DNA of 64,000 nt from Niebla homalea (Eukaryota; Ascomycota; Lecanoromycetes; Lecanorales; Ramalinaceae): contig JAHGAU010000005.1 of assembly GCA_019925105.1 (NCBI GenBank), positions 1,488,001-1,552,000 on the forward strand. Reading direction: 5' to 3'. The position numbers were made by a program, and so were the translations under genes. The notes beneath the pieces were generated by a model. The model had not been told where the DNA came from and ran no database searches. It saw nothing but the letters and a program-made list of their open reading frames with translations. Shown here piece after piece: positions 1 through 9,951 of this stretch (position 1 is the first letter of the stretch; the number at the start of each line of letters is the position of its first letter).

Positions 1-129
1 TGCAAAGCCTTCGCCACACCGGCTCTGAGCTCCGTTTCAAATTCATGTGGGACTTTCTTGCTTATCCCCCTATTTCCTCTTTTCCCTCACCCACCCAGCC
101 CCAGCCCCACCCCTCCACCTGTGCTGGCC

Positions 130-731
130 CAATATAAATCATCAAACCTCTCGAACCCAGCTCACGGCTTCGCCCCCCCCATCGACGAAGCCGGCCTCAC
201 CTGCATCAAACTGCCCGCCTACCTCGCCAAGACGGGCTACCAGAACACCCGCGGCCTCACCGCGAAGTTTCAAGCATTCCCACGACATTCACCAGGCCCT
301 GTTCCCGTACCTGGTCCAGCGGACTCACGCAACTGACCAATGTCCTCACCACGCTGGCAGGGTGGCGGGAAGGACGGACCGAGTGGTTCGACGTCTTCCC
401 CCGTCGAGGAGAACCTCCTCCTCCTCCTCAGGGGCTGTCGTGTGGAGAGCAGCAGCAGCAGCAGCAGCAGAGAGGAGAATGAGGGGAAGGGGCTGCGACC
501 GCCGCTGCTACTCGTCGACATCGGCGGCAGGCATGGCTACGACATCCAGAAATTTCGGCTGTCGATTCCCCCCACGTCGCACCGTGCGGCGGACCGATCG
601 CTGCAGGACCTTGCCCCCGTGATTGATCGACGATATCAAGGAGCTGGACCTGCAGATTGTGAGAATTGAAGCACGATTTCTTGACGGAACAACCGGGTTA
701 ACGGTATGCTCTCTCTCTCTCCCTCCCTCTC

Positions 732-764
<33 letters not shown>

Positions 765-1170
765 ATCCATGGCTCCGTTCAAGGCCTCCCCTACCATCGC
801 GATCTCACACAGTGTACTCATTGTTCCAAATATTTCAAACCGCTCGAGCATACTCACCTCCGCTCCACCCGCCACGACTGGTCCGATGCCAAATGCAGGG
901 GAGATCCGGGCCACCCTCGTGGCAGCGATGGGAACCGGGGTAATTACGCGCGTGTTGGTCAACGAGTGGATCTTACCTGATACGGGGCAGTGGGATGATC
1001 CCCCGCACTGATGGATCTGAGTGTGATGGCGGTGCTGAGCGGGATGGAACGGACGGAAAACGCAATGGAGGGTGCTGCTCGAGGGTGTGGGACTCGAGAT
1101 TGTGACGATTCTGGAGGATTGGCAAGGATGTGGAGGGCTTTGGTGGAGGCGGTGAGGAAGTCGTAGCACG
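130..1170 (+). pseudogene. SAM-dependent O-methyltransferase pseudogene (multiple frameshifts)
   Basis: The remains are of a fungal secondary-metabolism-type O-methyltransferase (Methyltransf_2 fold). In order, and in shifting frames: KLPAYLAKTGYQN (about 210-245), FPYLVQR (about 300-320), LTQLTNVLTTLAGWREGRTE (about 324-385), the SAM-binding stretch LLVDIGGRHGYDIQKF (about 508-556), LQDLAPVID, then one frame over DDIKELDLQIVRIE (about 628-668), HDWSDAKC (about 870-893), LVAAMG, RVLVNEWILPDTG (about 950-988), MDLSVMAVLSGMERTE and QWRVLLEGVGLEIVTILEDW, ending near EAVRKS-stop at about 1169. At least five frame changes separate these blocks and a CT microsatellite interrupts the middle. No splice sites explain the shifts, so it is called a pseudogene. 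The family assignment is firm. The exact ends are approximate, and the 5' end may lie left of the window. Confidence 0.8.
706..768. repeat. CT-rich microsatellite inside the methyltransferase pseudogene
   Basis: Runs of CT/CCCT lie between the DDIKELD block and the HDWSD block of the pseudogene. The tract probably expanded after the gene decayed. Confidence 0.85.
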
Positions 1171-1379
1171 CCGTCATCTTCCATTGATTGGTTCTATCGA
1201 CGTTTCTTCCATGCCTCCCAACTTATTCCCCCCCGTCTCTCACTTGATCCCCATCCTGTCCACCCGTTCCTCACGTGTCCACTATCCTATGCACAGGTAT
1301 TAGCCATCGAGTCCCCTGGCTCCCTAGAGATGTAACGCACCCAGCTTCATCCCCGCTCTTCCCTACACCCCAAGAAGCA

Positions 1380-1724
1380 TCACTGGCTACGATTCCCTTG
1401 CCCTGCTTGATGGGCAGAGCGGCGCCTCAGATGCCTGTGTAACCAGGCCCAGACAGCTTTGATGCGAATGCGGCGTTTGGCGGGAGTTGCAGGATGCTGC
1501 CTCTGGTTGGAGGCGGAGGCGGCATATACAGCATGTCGTTCGTGATATTCATATCTATTGCGATAGGGAGAAAGACGAGGAGGGGAGAATCCTTCCGTAG
1601 GAAGAATGTAGTCGGGGGTTGCAGCCGGAGGAGGCTGTAATGGGGGAATGGGGGGTATGGGGATGGTGGTTGGTTCAGGACCTTGTACAGAGGCCCAGGC
1701 TGCCCTGAGGCGGTCGTTGGTCAT
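1380..1724 (-). CDS. Possible small hypothetical protein
   Basis: This is an open frame of 114 codons from MTNDRLRAAW to GQGNRSQ-stop. It is proline-rich in the first half (residues about 19-40) and basic in the C-terminal half (residues about 75-114). It has no domain I recognise, no visible introns and no conserved motif. The start at 1724 is preferred over the upstream in-frame ATG at 1796 because the upstream extension is low-complexity. It could equally be a chance open frame in a decayed region that also holds a pseudogene and repeat elements. Confidence 0.22.
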   Translation of the reverse strand: MTNDRLRAAWASVQGPEPTTIPIPPIPPLQPPPAATPDYILPTEGFSPPRLSPYRNRYEYHERHAVYAASASNQRQHPATPAKRRIRIKAVWAWLHRHLRRRSAHQAGQGNRSQ

Positions 1725-1974
1725 GTTGAATACCCGAAAAAGCCTTGATAGGAGTGATGAAGAATGATGAGGAACGTTGGTGTGAGAGACGAACAAAACA
1801 CCAAAAGGCTTGGCAACCTCCTGAGCAAGAGGAGTAGCTCAAAAAAAAAAAGCACCCAACAGAGGGAGCAACAAAAAAGTCTCAACGCCAGGCTGATCAC
1901 AATGATGAAGAACGAGGCTCCAGAACGCATTGAAATGCCCCCACGAGGGCGAAGTTGGTATGAAAAAAGTCCAA

Positions 1975-2258
1975 AAAAATAGGTCTTTGGGCTTCCAGCT
2001 TCGAGCGGCTTTTTGTACGTACATGGTACATCCGAGTCCTCTCCAGGACTCGTCAGTCCTCTATCTACTCGTCATTCGTTAGTGACTATCCAAAATCGTT
2101 AATCGTTAATCATTAGTCGTTAGTCATTATACTCGTACAGAAATCGCGACGCTGCAAAGAAAATCAAATGGGGGATCGAACTCGGGACTGTCGAACAAGT
2201 TAGCATATGATAGCACGCTGCGGCAAGGAACCGCCCGACCACTGTGCCAAAGACCTTA
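1975..2258. mobile_element. tRNA-ended inverted-repeat element, copy 1
   Basis: The left end AGGTCTTTGG (1981-1990) is inverted at the right end (2247-2256). Read on the minus strand, the right end holds a polymerase III A-box-like TGGCACAGTGG and, about 65 bp on, a B-box-like GAGTTCGATCC, in tRNA order. The left end is followed by a TTTTGTACGTAC stretch that also occurs in copy 3 and, diverged, in copy 2. An A-run precedes the left end in all three copies. There is no coding capacity. It resembles a tRNA-derived SINE or MITE-like relic. No clear target-site duplication is seen. Confidence 0.55.
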
Positions 2259-2654
2259 TGAAAAATTAATTTTTAAAGTGATATAGATTCTGGCGTTCTG
2301 GCCATCCCCATCTTTGCCCTGACGATCAAGCGCAGCGACGAGGTTCGCCCCTTTTAGTCACGGCCCGGCTTTCTTTCTCACTGCCGGCCTTGCCATGGTC
2401 GACGCCTAACAAATCAGGTGTGTAGAGCGAATAAGGGAAAACTTACATGCCATACCATCTTTCAGGGCACAAGAAATGGATCTTCGGTGGTTTAGGGGGA
2501 AGATGAAGCAAGTGTGGACATTGTGAAAGAACCACCCAACAGGACAAGCCACAACGAAAGCGCAACGCATGATTGATCTAATGAACAGTGCAGAAGGCCC
2601 AATTACACAGCAGGATGCAGCGACGAGAAGAGTATCGAGGTGACAAAATAGCGA
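2259..2654. other. Spacer between repeat copies 1 and 2
   Basis: No coding region, RNA gene or clear repeat is seen here. It includes short GTTAGTCATTA-like material only on its left side, next to copy 1. Confidence 0.5.
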
Positions 2655-2930
2655 AAAAAGTAGGCCTTTGGTTCAGCGGCCACCGGCTGCTTTTTTGGAG
2701 GGGGCGGCAGGTTTCACGTACCCAGTGGGGGCAAAGCGGAGTTGGTAGGTCGGCAAGCCTGTGGAGGTCTGAATTGTAGGTCAGATAACTGTACGTGAGT
2801 ACATCAGGAAGCAAACGCAACGCACACTGGCTGCAGACTCGAGGCTCGAACCTGGGACTGTTAGAGAAGTCAGCGTTTGATTACCAACTTTGACAAGCAA
2901 GCCGGTGACCACTGTGCCAGAAGACCTTAT
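2655..2930. mobile_element. tRNA-ended inverted-repeat element, copy 2
   Basis: The left end starts after an A-run at about 2662 with AGGCCTTTGG followed by TTCAGCGGCCACCGGC. The right end, read in reverse, starts AGGTCTTCTGG and continues CACAGTGGTCACCGGC, giving an imperfect terminal inverted repeat of about 30 bp. The right arm on the minus strand carries A-box TGGCACAGTGG and B-box AGGTTCGAGCC in tRNA order. It aligns with copies 1 and 3 through the middle of the tRNA-like arm (the CTRACTT segment). It is noncoding. Confidence 0.58.
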
Positions 2931-3212
2931 GGAAGTGCTACAGATGCAAACAATGTGCACTCCAGGGGTGCATCATGATCAAGGACTCCCGTCTTGCTGC
3001 GGCCTTCATAGAATGTCCAAATTGCGCCTCGTAAAGTCGTAACCCGTGAAGCTTCTTTTCTCTCTTTGAAGCTGGCAGAGACATAAGAAAAGTAGAGAAT
3101 AATCGGCATTCGACATAGCATTGCGAAGGAAGGGTTCCCACCGTTTGTGCCTCTTCTTGATTTTTCTTGTCGTGCTGCCCTCCGGTCCCAAGGCCTTAGA
3201 GAGGGAACGCAA

Positions 3213-3475
3213 AAAAATTTGAAGGTTTTTTGGCTCAGTGGTCTCGGACAGGGTTTGTACGTACCAGACGTATTCTGCGCTCCCGCCGCGCCTCGTTGCC
3301 CTCGTCCCACTACCTGTCAAGCCACAAAGCCAGGTCTCAGCGTCTCTGCTCCAGTTTGGTTAAGCCAAAATCCTCAGTCTCGCCGTCTCCTCGAACCGTC
3401 GTCCCTATGCGAAAGTTAGTATATGGTAACCTCCACTTAGAGTGACGTCCGAGACCACTGCGCCATGAGCCTTCT
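3213..3475. mobile_element. tRNA-ended inverted-repeat element, copy 3
   Basis: The left end at about 3223, after an A-run, reads AAGGTTTTTTGG then CTCAGTGGTCTCGGAC. The right end in reverse reads AAGGCTCATGG then CGCAGTGGTCTCGGAC, a terminal inverted repeat of roughly 28 bp whose inner 14 bases match almost exactly. The right arm on the minus strand carries an A-box (TGGCGCAGTGG) and a B-box-like ACGGTTCGAGG. TTTGTACGTACC follows the left end, as in copy 1. It is noncoding. Confidence 0.58.
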
Positions 3476-4478
3476 GCTGAACCATCCTGATTTTGATATT
3501 TATCGAGCCTCAGATGTATCAATGCCCATCCCCAGAGCCATTGTGCGCCTGCGTTCTTCTTCATCCAAAAACGCCAAGACCAAAAACGCCAAGACCAATA
3601 GGGGTGGAAATTGAGGAAGCCTCTTGCTCACCTTTGGCCTGACGATCACGCACTCCATGATGTCTTCGAGGCAGAAACTAGCTGGAGCCAGTGCGCAATA
3701 GCCCGATGGAGATGCGTGCCTGATGTTGTCTTGTAATTGCTGTCCGGTTCCGAGCCTGGGCATGCATAGACTTGGTCCGCCTGTGGATGCTTTAATCAAA
3801 CCTGTGACCGGAGATACCACCCCTCTGGAATGATGGGCAGAGAGATGCCCATGCATACTGATCGATCCGGCCATAGAATTTTGAGCACAGCATCCAGGGT
3901 AGGTCGACTGGCAGATGAATTGATCATGAGCTTTGCTTACTGTCCTGCTGTCCTAGACTCTTCTCCTTCATCCCCCTTCACCCTCCAAGCCTGCACACAA
4001 AGATTGCAGATGAGCGCCCTGCATGATGTGACGGAGCTTCACCATCAGATCCACACAAGACGCCAATCTCAAGGAAAAAGGTGGTCGCATTGATACAAAT
4101 TGACGGTTGAAAGTGTGGTTGTGACCCAGGCTGTGCGTGCGGCCGATTGTGAGGAGGCCTCTACATTCAAGCACTAGGCGTCCACGCTTCGGTGGAGCTG
4201 CCGGCCGCTGGTGACAGGGCCCAAGAGCAGATTGAAAAAGCCATACCGAGCCACTCTTCATAAAGAGATTGGATGGAGCTGGGGAACCTCTTCGGCGTGG
4301 TGGCACTGTCGAACCGAATGATAAGCCCACGGTGACAATGAGAGGTTCTCATCCAGTCGATCTGGCTATGTCCAATCTGAAGACCGTAACAAGGACCAAC
4401 ACGTCACCGCCATCCGTGAGATATGGAGAGGTCTGGGCATTGTACCTAGGGGTTCTAGGCTCCACGGCTTTCAAGAAT
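3476..4478. other. Intergenic region, no gene recognised
   Basis: Several open frames exist but none looks like a protein. A 15-bp tandem duplication (AAAAACGCCAAGACC twice, about 3566-3598) is present. The right part is the 3' flank of the CorA-like gene. Confidence 0.5.
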
Positions 4479-6730
4479 TTATATCACCCAGCCCTCATCA
4501 GAGCTCTTGATCTCTTCATCCGGAGGCTTTCTGGCATTCCTAATGAAGCGTTTGAACCATGGTCTACTACTGGAATGATCCTTTCCATGGCCATGTTGCA
4601 TAACCACATGCATCTTCATGGAAGCTCCTATCAACCTGAGAAGGACACTGGGACGAAGTATTGTGTAGAGAGGGATGTACCACTCTGATGGCTCGGGATT
4701 TTCGTGCTTTGGTCGGAAGACTTCGAATCTTTGACCTCTTGCCTTCCAGACATCCCTCGGATCCGCCTTCATGGCGCTCACAATCGTTCGCTTCTTGATG
4801 TCATAGACCTTGCTGAAGCCCTGGGCCAAGCTATTGATGTTGAACATGACGAGATATGTCGAGATTGCCACAACGATGATAACGTATATGAGTACCGACA
4901 TGGAGAACTTATCATTGACGCTCCACAAGGAAGTGGTGAAAGCCAGCGGTAAAAAGAATATCGACACAAAGGTCAGCAATTTGACATTCTCCCCAAGTCG
5001 AGTTGATGCCCGGCTTTCGATGACAGCGCTCGCGTTGAAGAGGGCATCTCTCAGGGCTTTGATTGCTGAAAGCTTTTGCCTGAAGGAGTCGCGCTGAATC
5101 TGCAACATTGCGTATTGCCTCTCGACAAATGCGAATTGCACTGAGTCAAGCCTTGTAAGAGAGTCGATGGTGACGGGCACCCGAGCTGCCTTGTACAGAT
5201 CCCACTGCAACAAGTTGTCGGAGATGCAGTTGTCAAATTCCCCAAGACACTCAATGGCCCAGAAATACTTCCTCGATCTAGAAAAGGCGCCATCATCAAA
5301 GAGGAGATTATCGTGCTCCGACGGCTTCATCAGCGAATCGCCACTATCCAGAATGTAGTCGAAATAAGCTTGGAAACTGGCCCAACGCTCGCTGATTCGC
5401 TCCAGACCATTTCCAATGAGGTTCATTTCAGCACCGAGTCGAGATAGTCGGCCAAAGCAGTGTCCCAATGCTTGTGATTGCCCAAATCCAATTTCTTGTA
5501 CGGGAAAGGATCGGATACGCTCATCAAAAAACCCACTGGGGGAGAGTATGAGGATGGTCCAGAATTTAGACCTGTGACCTTGCTTGCTCTCCCTGTTGCT
5601 CTCTTTATCTGACAAAGGAGAGTACAGCTTTAGTGTCTCAGCATTCTTTCAATGAATTTCCATACAGGAGATTCTCACGGTGTATGCGCATTTGCGAAAC
5701 TGCCATCCAAGGGGATGGTCATACAGGGGTCCATGTTTCCAAAGCTCTTTCTCGATAGGATCAACGGTCTCGCAGATCTCATAAAAGACTGTATGAAAGC
5801 CTGTCCAGATTGAGATCGAATAGGGGTTCACCGTAATGCCTCGAGGCTTGAGCTGCAAATGACTGGAGATGTGATCCCAGATGCCTCCTATTCGACCGAG
5901 TCTTGAAAAGTAAGGGACCGGCTGCTCAGGCCTTTTGCGATTGGGGCGTATACTACCTCCAGTGGTCGCCCCCTGATAAAGACTGTATGCCGTCAGACGA
6001 TTGAGACCCGCCCAGGAATTGTCGATACTCACACAATTCGGGTCCACGGAGCTTCTTGTGCGTCCTGCACATTCACCAGAAGATCCGGTCCAACAGCTGG
6101 GGCTCCAAGGCGGTAGACACGCGAGTTATTGTACGCATCGAAGTCGACGACGACAAAGTCATTCCCTTTGTGGCTCCTGAGGTCTTGATCAAATGTACAC
6201 AACAGGTCTAACTCTTGGTCAAATGGCTGCTTCCCACTGAAGAGGGTGCTGGCCGTTGCTCCGTAGAAGAAATTCGTTTGCAGGATATTGGCTTTGAAGA
6301 ACTTCAAGGGTAGCCTCTCGTCACCAGGCATGCTCCAACAGTCCCCTAGTCTCTGCTCAATGTTGGGAGAAAGCTGGAAATCCAAGAAGTCATCAAGTTG
6401 AGTCCTGGTAACATATATATCGTAGACAGGTTGCGCCATGGACTCAATGAGGCGATTTGTGTACCATTCTGAGTAGAGGATCTTGGGCTGCGTGGAGGCA
6501 GCTGTCGTGCCTGGATCATCTTGGAGGACAGCACCGACATTTTGCAGAGGTTCATAATCAGCATCGGTCCGTGGTTCTACACTTTCCTCGTCGTTGCGTG
6601 TGTCTCCGCCCGCATCTTGCGACCGCTCGAGTGTACCAAGGCGGTATTCATATCCCTCGAGCTTCTGTTCTATACTCTGGAGGACTTTCAAAATACCCTG
6701 GAGAATGTCTTGCGACTGCTGCTGCTCCAT
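4479..6730 (-). CDS. CorA-like divalent-cation transporter family membrane protein
   Basis: Three exons are inferred: 6730-6033, 5982-5666 and 5608-4479. The introns are 50 bp (GTGAGT..ACAG, branch CTGAC) and 57 bp (GTATGG..TCAG), both in phase, giving 714 residues. The N-terminus (residues 1-40) is a coiled-coil-like Q/E-rich helix. The middle is a soluble fungal domain with YDIYVTRTQLDDFLDFQL. The C-terminus has the CorA-like end: RLGENVKLLTFVSIFFLPLA with LWSVN at the end of the first membrane helix, a second helix (SVLIYVIIVVAISTYLVMF), then a basic cytoplasmic tail. Known CorA transporters carry GMN after the first helix. Here that position reads SVN, as often in fungal relatives of unproved transport activity. 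Family membership is firm, ion transport is not. Confidence 0.78.
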
Positions 6731-8308
6731 CAGCTAGACTGGTCTGTTGCGGGACCTAGGGGTTGCTGTGGCCTCGGACATGGAATGGTCAGGCTTGGAA
6801 TGCGCCATTTGGCCCACACAAGGACGACTGGAGCCTCACTGGCCTCCAACACAGCCTCCTACGGCTATGTGAGAGTGCGGTAATTAGTGTAGGCAGGCAG
6901 GGCATCAGCTCAAAGGGCATGTGGCTAGGAGTGAGAGGTGGGGAAGGAAGTGAGTGGTGATTGGAGGGGATCGCCTGCCAAAAGGAGGAAGGAGCGGCCG
7001 GCCACCAGCGGCGATGCGGCGATGCGGCGATGCTGCAGGAGAGTGACTCGAGCTTGCAGGGATCAGCATCGTTAGTTTTGGAGCATTGAATCGAGCTCAT
7101 GGACTCGACTCGACTCGAAGATGGCAAATTTGGAGAGTGATGAGTTCGTTACTTGTTGACATTGGGAGTGTAGCCTACAAGCAAATTCAATCCGTCTCCT
7201 TAGACTTTGCCGGCCAAGCCTTCTCACACACTTAGCCAGGGAGACAAGCCACCGCTTCACGCTCTATTCCTTCGACATTAACGCCTTGAAGTCTTTTGAA
7301 GATACAGAGGTGCTCTAATTTGACTCGTATACCATTCATCTTAACCACAGAACCCTTGAAGACCTCCAACCGAAAGGAAAAGGGGGCTCCTGTGACCCTG
7401 AACTCCTCCGCCCACCCAAGTTGCACACCTCCGTTGACACCGTAGCCACAATCTCCCACAGTAAAGCGAGGCTGCTGAACTGTGAGTGGAAACAGGAGGG
7501 ACAGCCCTTACCAAGCTCTATCATGATAAAGAGTGAGGCCATCCGCGAGTTCTTGGCCTCTTGAGAACGGTGGAAGCAATAGCCAAGTGAGTGAAGGAAG
7601 GACACTGAGCAAGAGGCACAAGAGCGAGCGGTATGGATCTCCTATTCACAAACGAACCCTGACCCACTTCCTCCGCTCCGCTCACTGGTTACCAAGGCTC
7701 CTTGGATTTGAACACTGACGCTTGTGGCAGATCACTGACGAAGCGTCGGATGAGAGCCTCCCATTCTCCAAAGACAAAGGCCTGGGTTGCGCAGGAGACA
7801 GTGGCCTCCATACATACACAGCAAGCCGCAGCACAGCGCCTTCGGACCCCCCTGAGCGCCGACCAAAGCCTCGAGCCGGGTGGATTCCGTTGACGGAACA
7901 ATAGAAATTGTACAGGAGATTGCGCAACATTGACGCAAGGACTGGGTACGAAATGGAAATGTCTTACTCACATATCTTCGATGAAGCACTTGGCTGATAA
8001 AGCCATTGAGATAGGCAAGAAGAGCCGCCAGTGCGGAACCCTCATTGCAATGAGAAACTGGTCCTGACATCGCCAAAAAGTCCTCACCCAGCTGGAGAGA
8101 AGAGCAAAAGGTCCGGTATAAGGGAAGGTTCACACCTACCTCTCTCCTCGTCAAAAGCCTCAGTTCAGTTGACCAGGTCCTGATGAGGATCGATTCGTCT
8201 TCCTACAATACCTGCAGACGCTCTTCAGAGTCAATTTTGGCTATTTCACGTCGATTCGAGGCCCTGCCCCGAGCAAGTGCCTCCGGAAGACGCCATCTTA
8301 TGTACACA
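6731..8308. other. Intergenic region between divergent CorA-like and DUS1 genes
   Basis: It should hold both 5' regions. An open frame on the minus strand (about 7235-7515, containing GDCGYGVNGGVQLGWAEEF) has protein-like composition but no supported start or splice sites, so it is not called. A short GCGATGCGGCGATGCGGCGATG tandem motif lies near 7010-7032. Confidence 0.4.
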
Positions 8309-9951
8309 ATGGCGCAAAAACCTCATTCAGAGGACCCTGCAGGGCGACCGGGCGTTGAAGTTCCGCCCCTGAAGCGACAAAAATTGGCAGGCCGCGAGTT
8401 CTACGAGAGCCTAGGATGTCCAAGGATGATTCTTGCTCCCATGGTAGATCAGTCAGAGTTCGTATGGAACGTTTCTTTTTCCGCATTGTCTTAACCTTAC
8501 TGATGTTGTTGTAGGCATGGCGTATGCTTACTCGATCGTTCATGAAGCCAAAAGTATCGCAACAATTGCTTGCATATACGCCCATGATCCATGCTCGAAT
8601 GTTCACGGAGAGGCAAAGATTCCGAGATCAGAGCTTCCAGCCTATCAAGGATGGCCTTGAGAATGTCTCTTCAAAATTAGAAGCACAGATGCCCAGCGCT
8701 TACCTCGACGGCAATCCCCAGCTTGATCGCCCGCTATTCGTTCAGTTCTGTGCGAACAACCCGGAAGAATTACTAGAAGCCGCAAGGTATGTGCAGCCAT
8801 TCTGCGATGCCGTGGACCTCAATCTTGGTTGTCCTCAGGGGATTGCAAAGAGAGGCAACTACGGGGCCTTCTTGCAAGAGGACTGGAATCTGGTCTACAA
8901 TTTGATCCGGAAGTTGCATGATAACCTGGACGTGCCCATCACGGCGAAAATCAGAATTCTTGAGACCAAAGAGAAGACCTTGGAGTATGCCCAGACGATT
9001 CTCTCCGCTGGGGCAAGTATTATTACAGTACATGGTCGCCTGCGCGACCAGAAAGGGCACAAGACCGGCCTGGCTGATTGGAAGGTGCTACGATATCTAA
9101 GAGAGTCTTTGCCACGAGACACAGTCATTTTCGCGAACGGTAATATCCTTCAGCATACAGACATTCAACGATGTCTCGATGCCACAGGTGCAGATGCAGT
9201 GATGAGTGCGGAAGGCAATCTGTACGATCCCGCAATCTTTGCTCAACCACCAGCGCTTGGCCAAGAAGGCCGAGAATATTGGCGCGGCCATGATGGCAAA
9301 GGAGGCTACAGGATGGACGCAGTCTTCCGAAGATATCTGGACATAATCTATAAATATGTTCTGGAACAGGAGCCTCCTGCAAGGCAACCTCTTTTCATGC
9401 CGGGCGATGTTGCTGGCGAAACCCAACCAACCCCCCTCTCCATCCCCGCAACGACGCCTGAAGAAGACGGCACGCAACCTCCCAGAAAGAAGCAAAGGAA
9501 AACAAAGCCAGAGGAGAAATCGACATCTCCCAACCTTGTGGCAATCCAAGCGCACCTTTTCCATCTATTACGTGCTCTGGTCACACGCCACACCAACGTC
9601 CGAGACAGATTGGCCAGATGCCGGGTGGGCGACATGAAGGCCTTTGAAGAAGTTCTTCGGATGACGGAAGCCGTGACCAAGACAGGTCTTTTGGACTACG
9701 AAGCTGACCCCGCCAAATATGACGAGCCCGAAGACTTCGGCGAGGAAGCAGCTGAAGATGGTGCAGTGGCCATTGAGAGCTCGGCTGCGGCGGTGAAGGC
9801 TTGCAAACGGCCGTGGTGGGTCTGTCAGCCGCACGTCAGACCGCTACCCAAAGAAGCGCTTGAAAAAGGCAGCATACAGCTCAGCAAGAAGGAGAAGCGC
9901 AGACTCGAGGAAGAAAAGGAGATGCAAAAAGAAGAGTTGGTGGCGGGATGA
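8309..9951 (+). CDS. DUS1: tRNA-dihydrouridine synthase (Dus1 type)
   Basis: The product reduces uridines in the D-loop of cytoplasmic tRNA (positions 16/17 in yeast Dus1) using FMN and NADPH. There are two exons, 8309-8461 and 8515-9951, with a 53 bp intron (GTATGG..GTAG), giving 529 residues. The TIM-barrel start is visible as MILAPMVDQSEFAWR, with the splice falling inside this motif. The active-site loop is NLGCPQGIAKRGNYG, with the catalytic Cys near residue 157, followed by ITAKIRI, ITVHGR and VIFANGNI. The C-terminal third is charged, with a basic NLS-like PRKKQRKTK and a Lys/Glu-rich tail, as in fungal Dus1. The start at 8309 has a good context (A at -3, G at +4). In-frame ATGs also occur at 8300 and 8183. 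Confidence 0.93.

Noticed and set aside
2150..2260. Functional tRNA genes at the right ends of the repeat units
   Set aside because: The A- and B-boxes are present but the acceptor and T stems do not pair, and the same sequence is the inverted end of a repeat unit.
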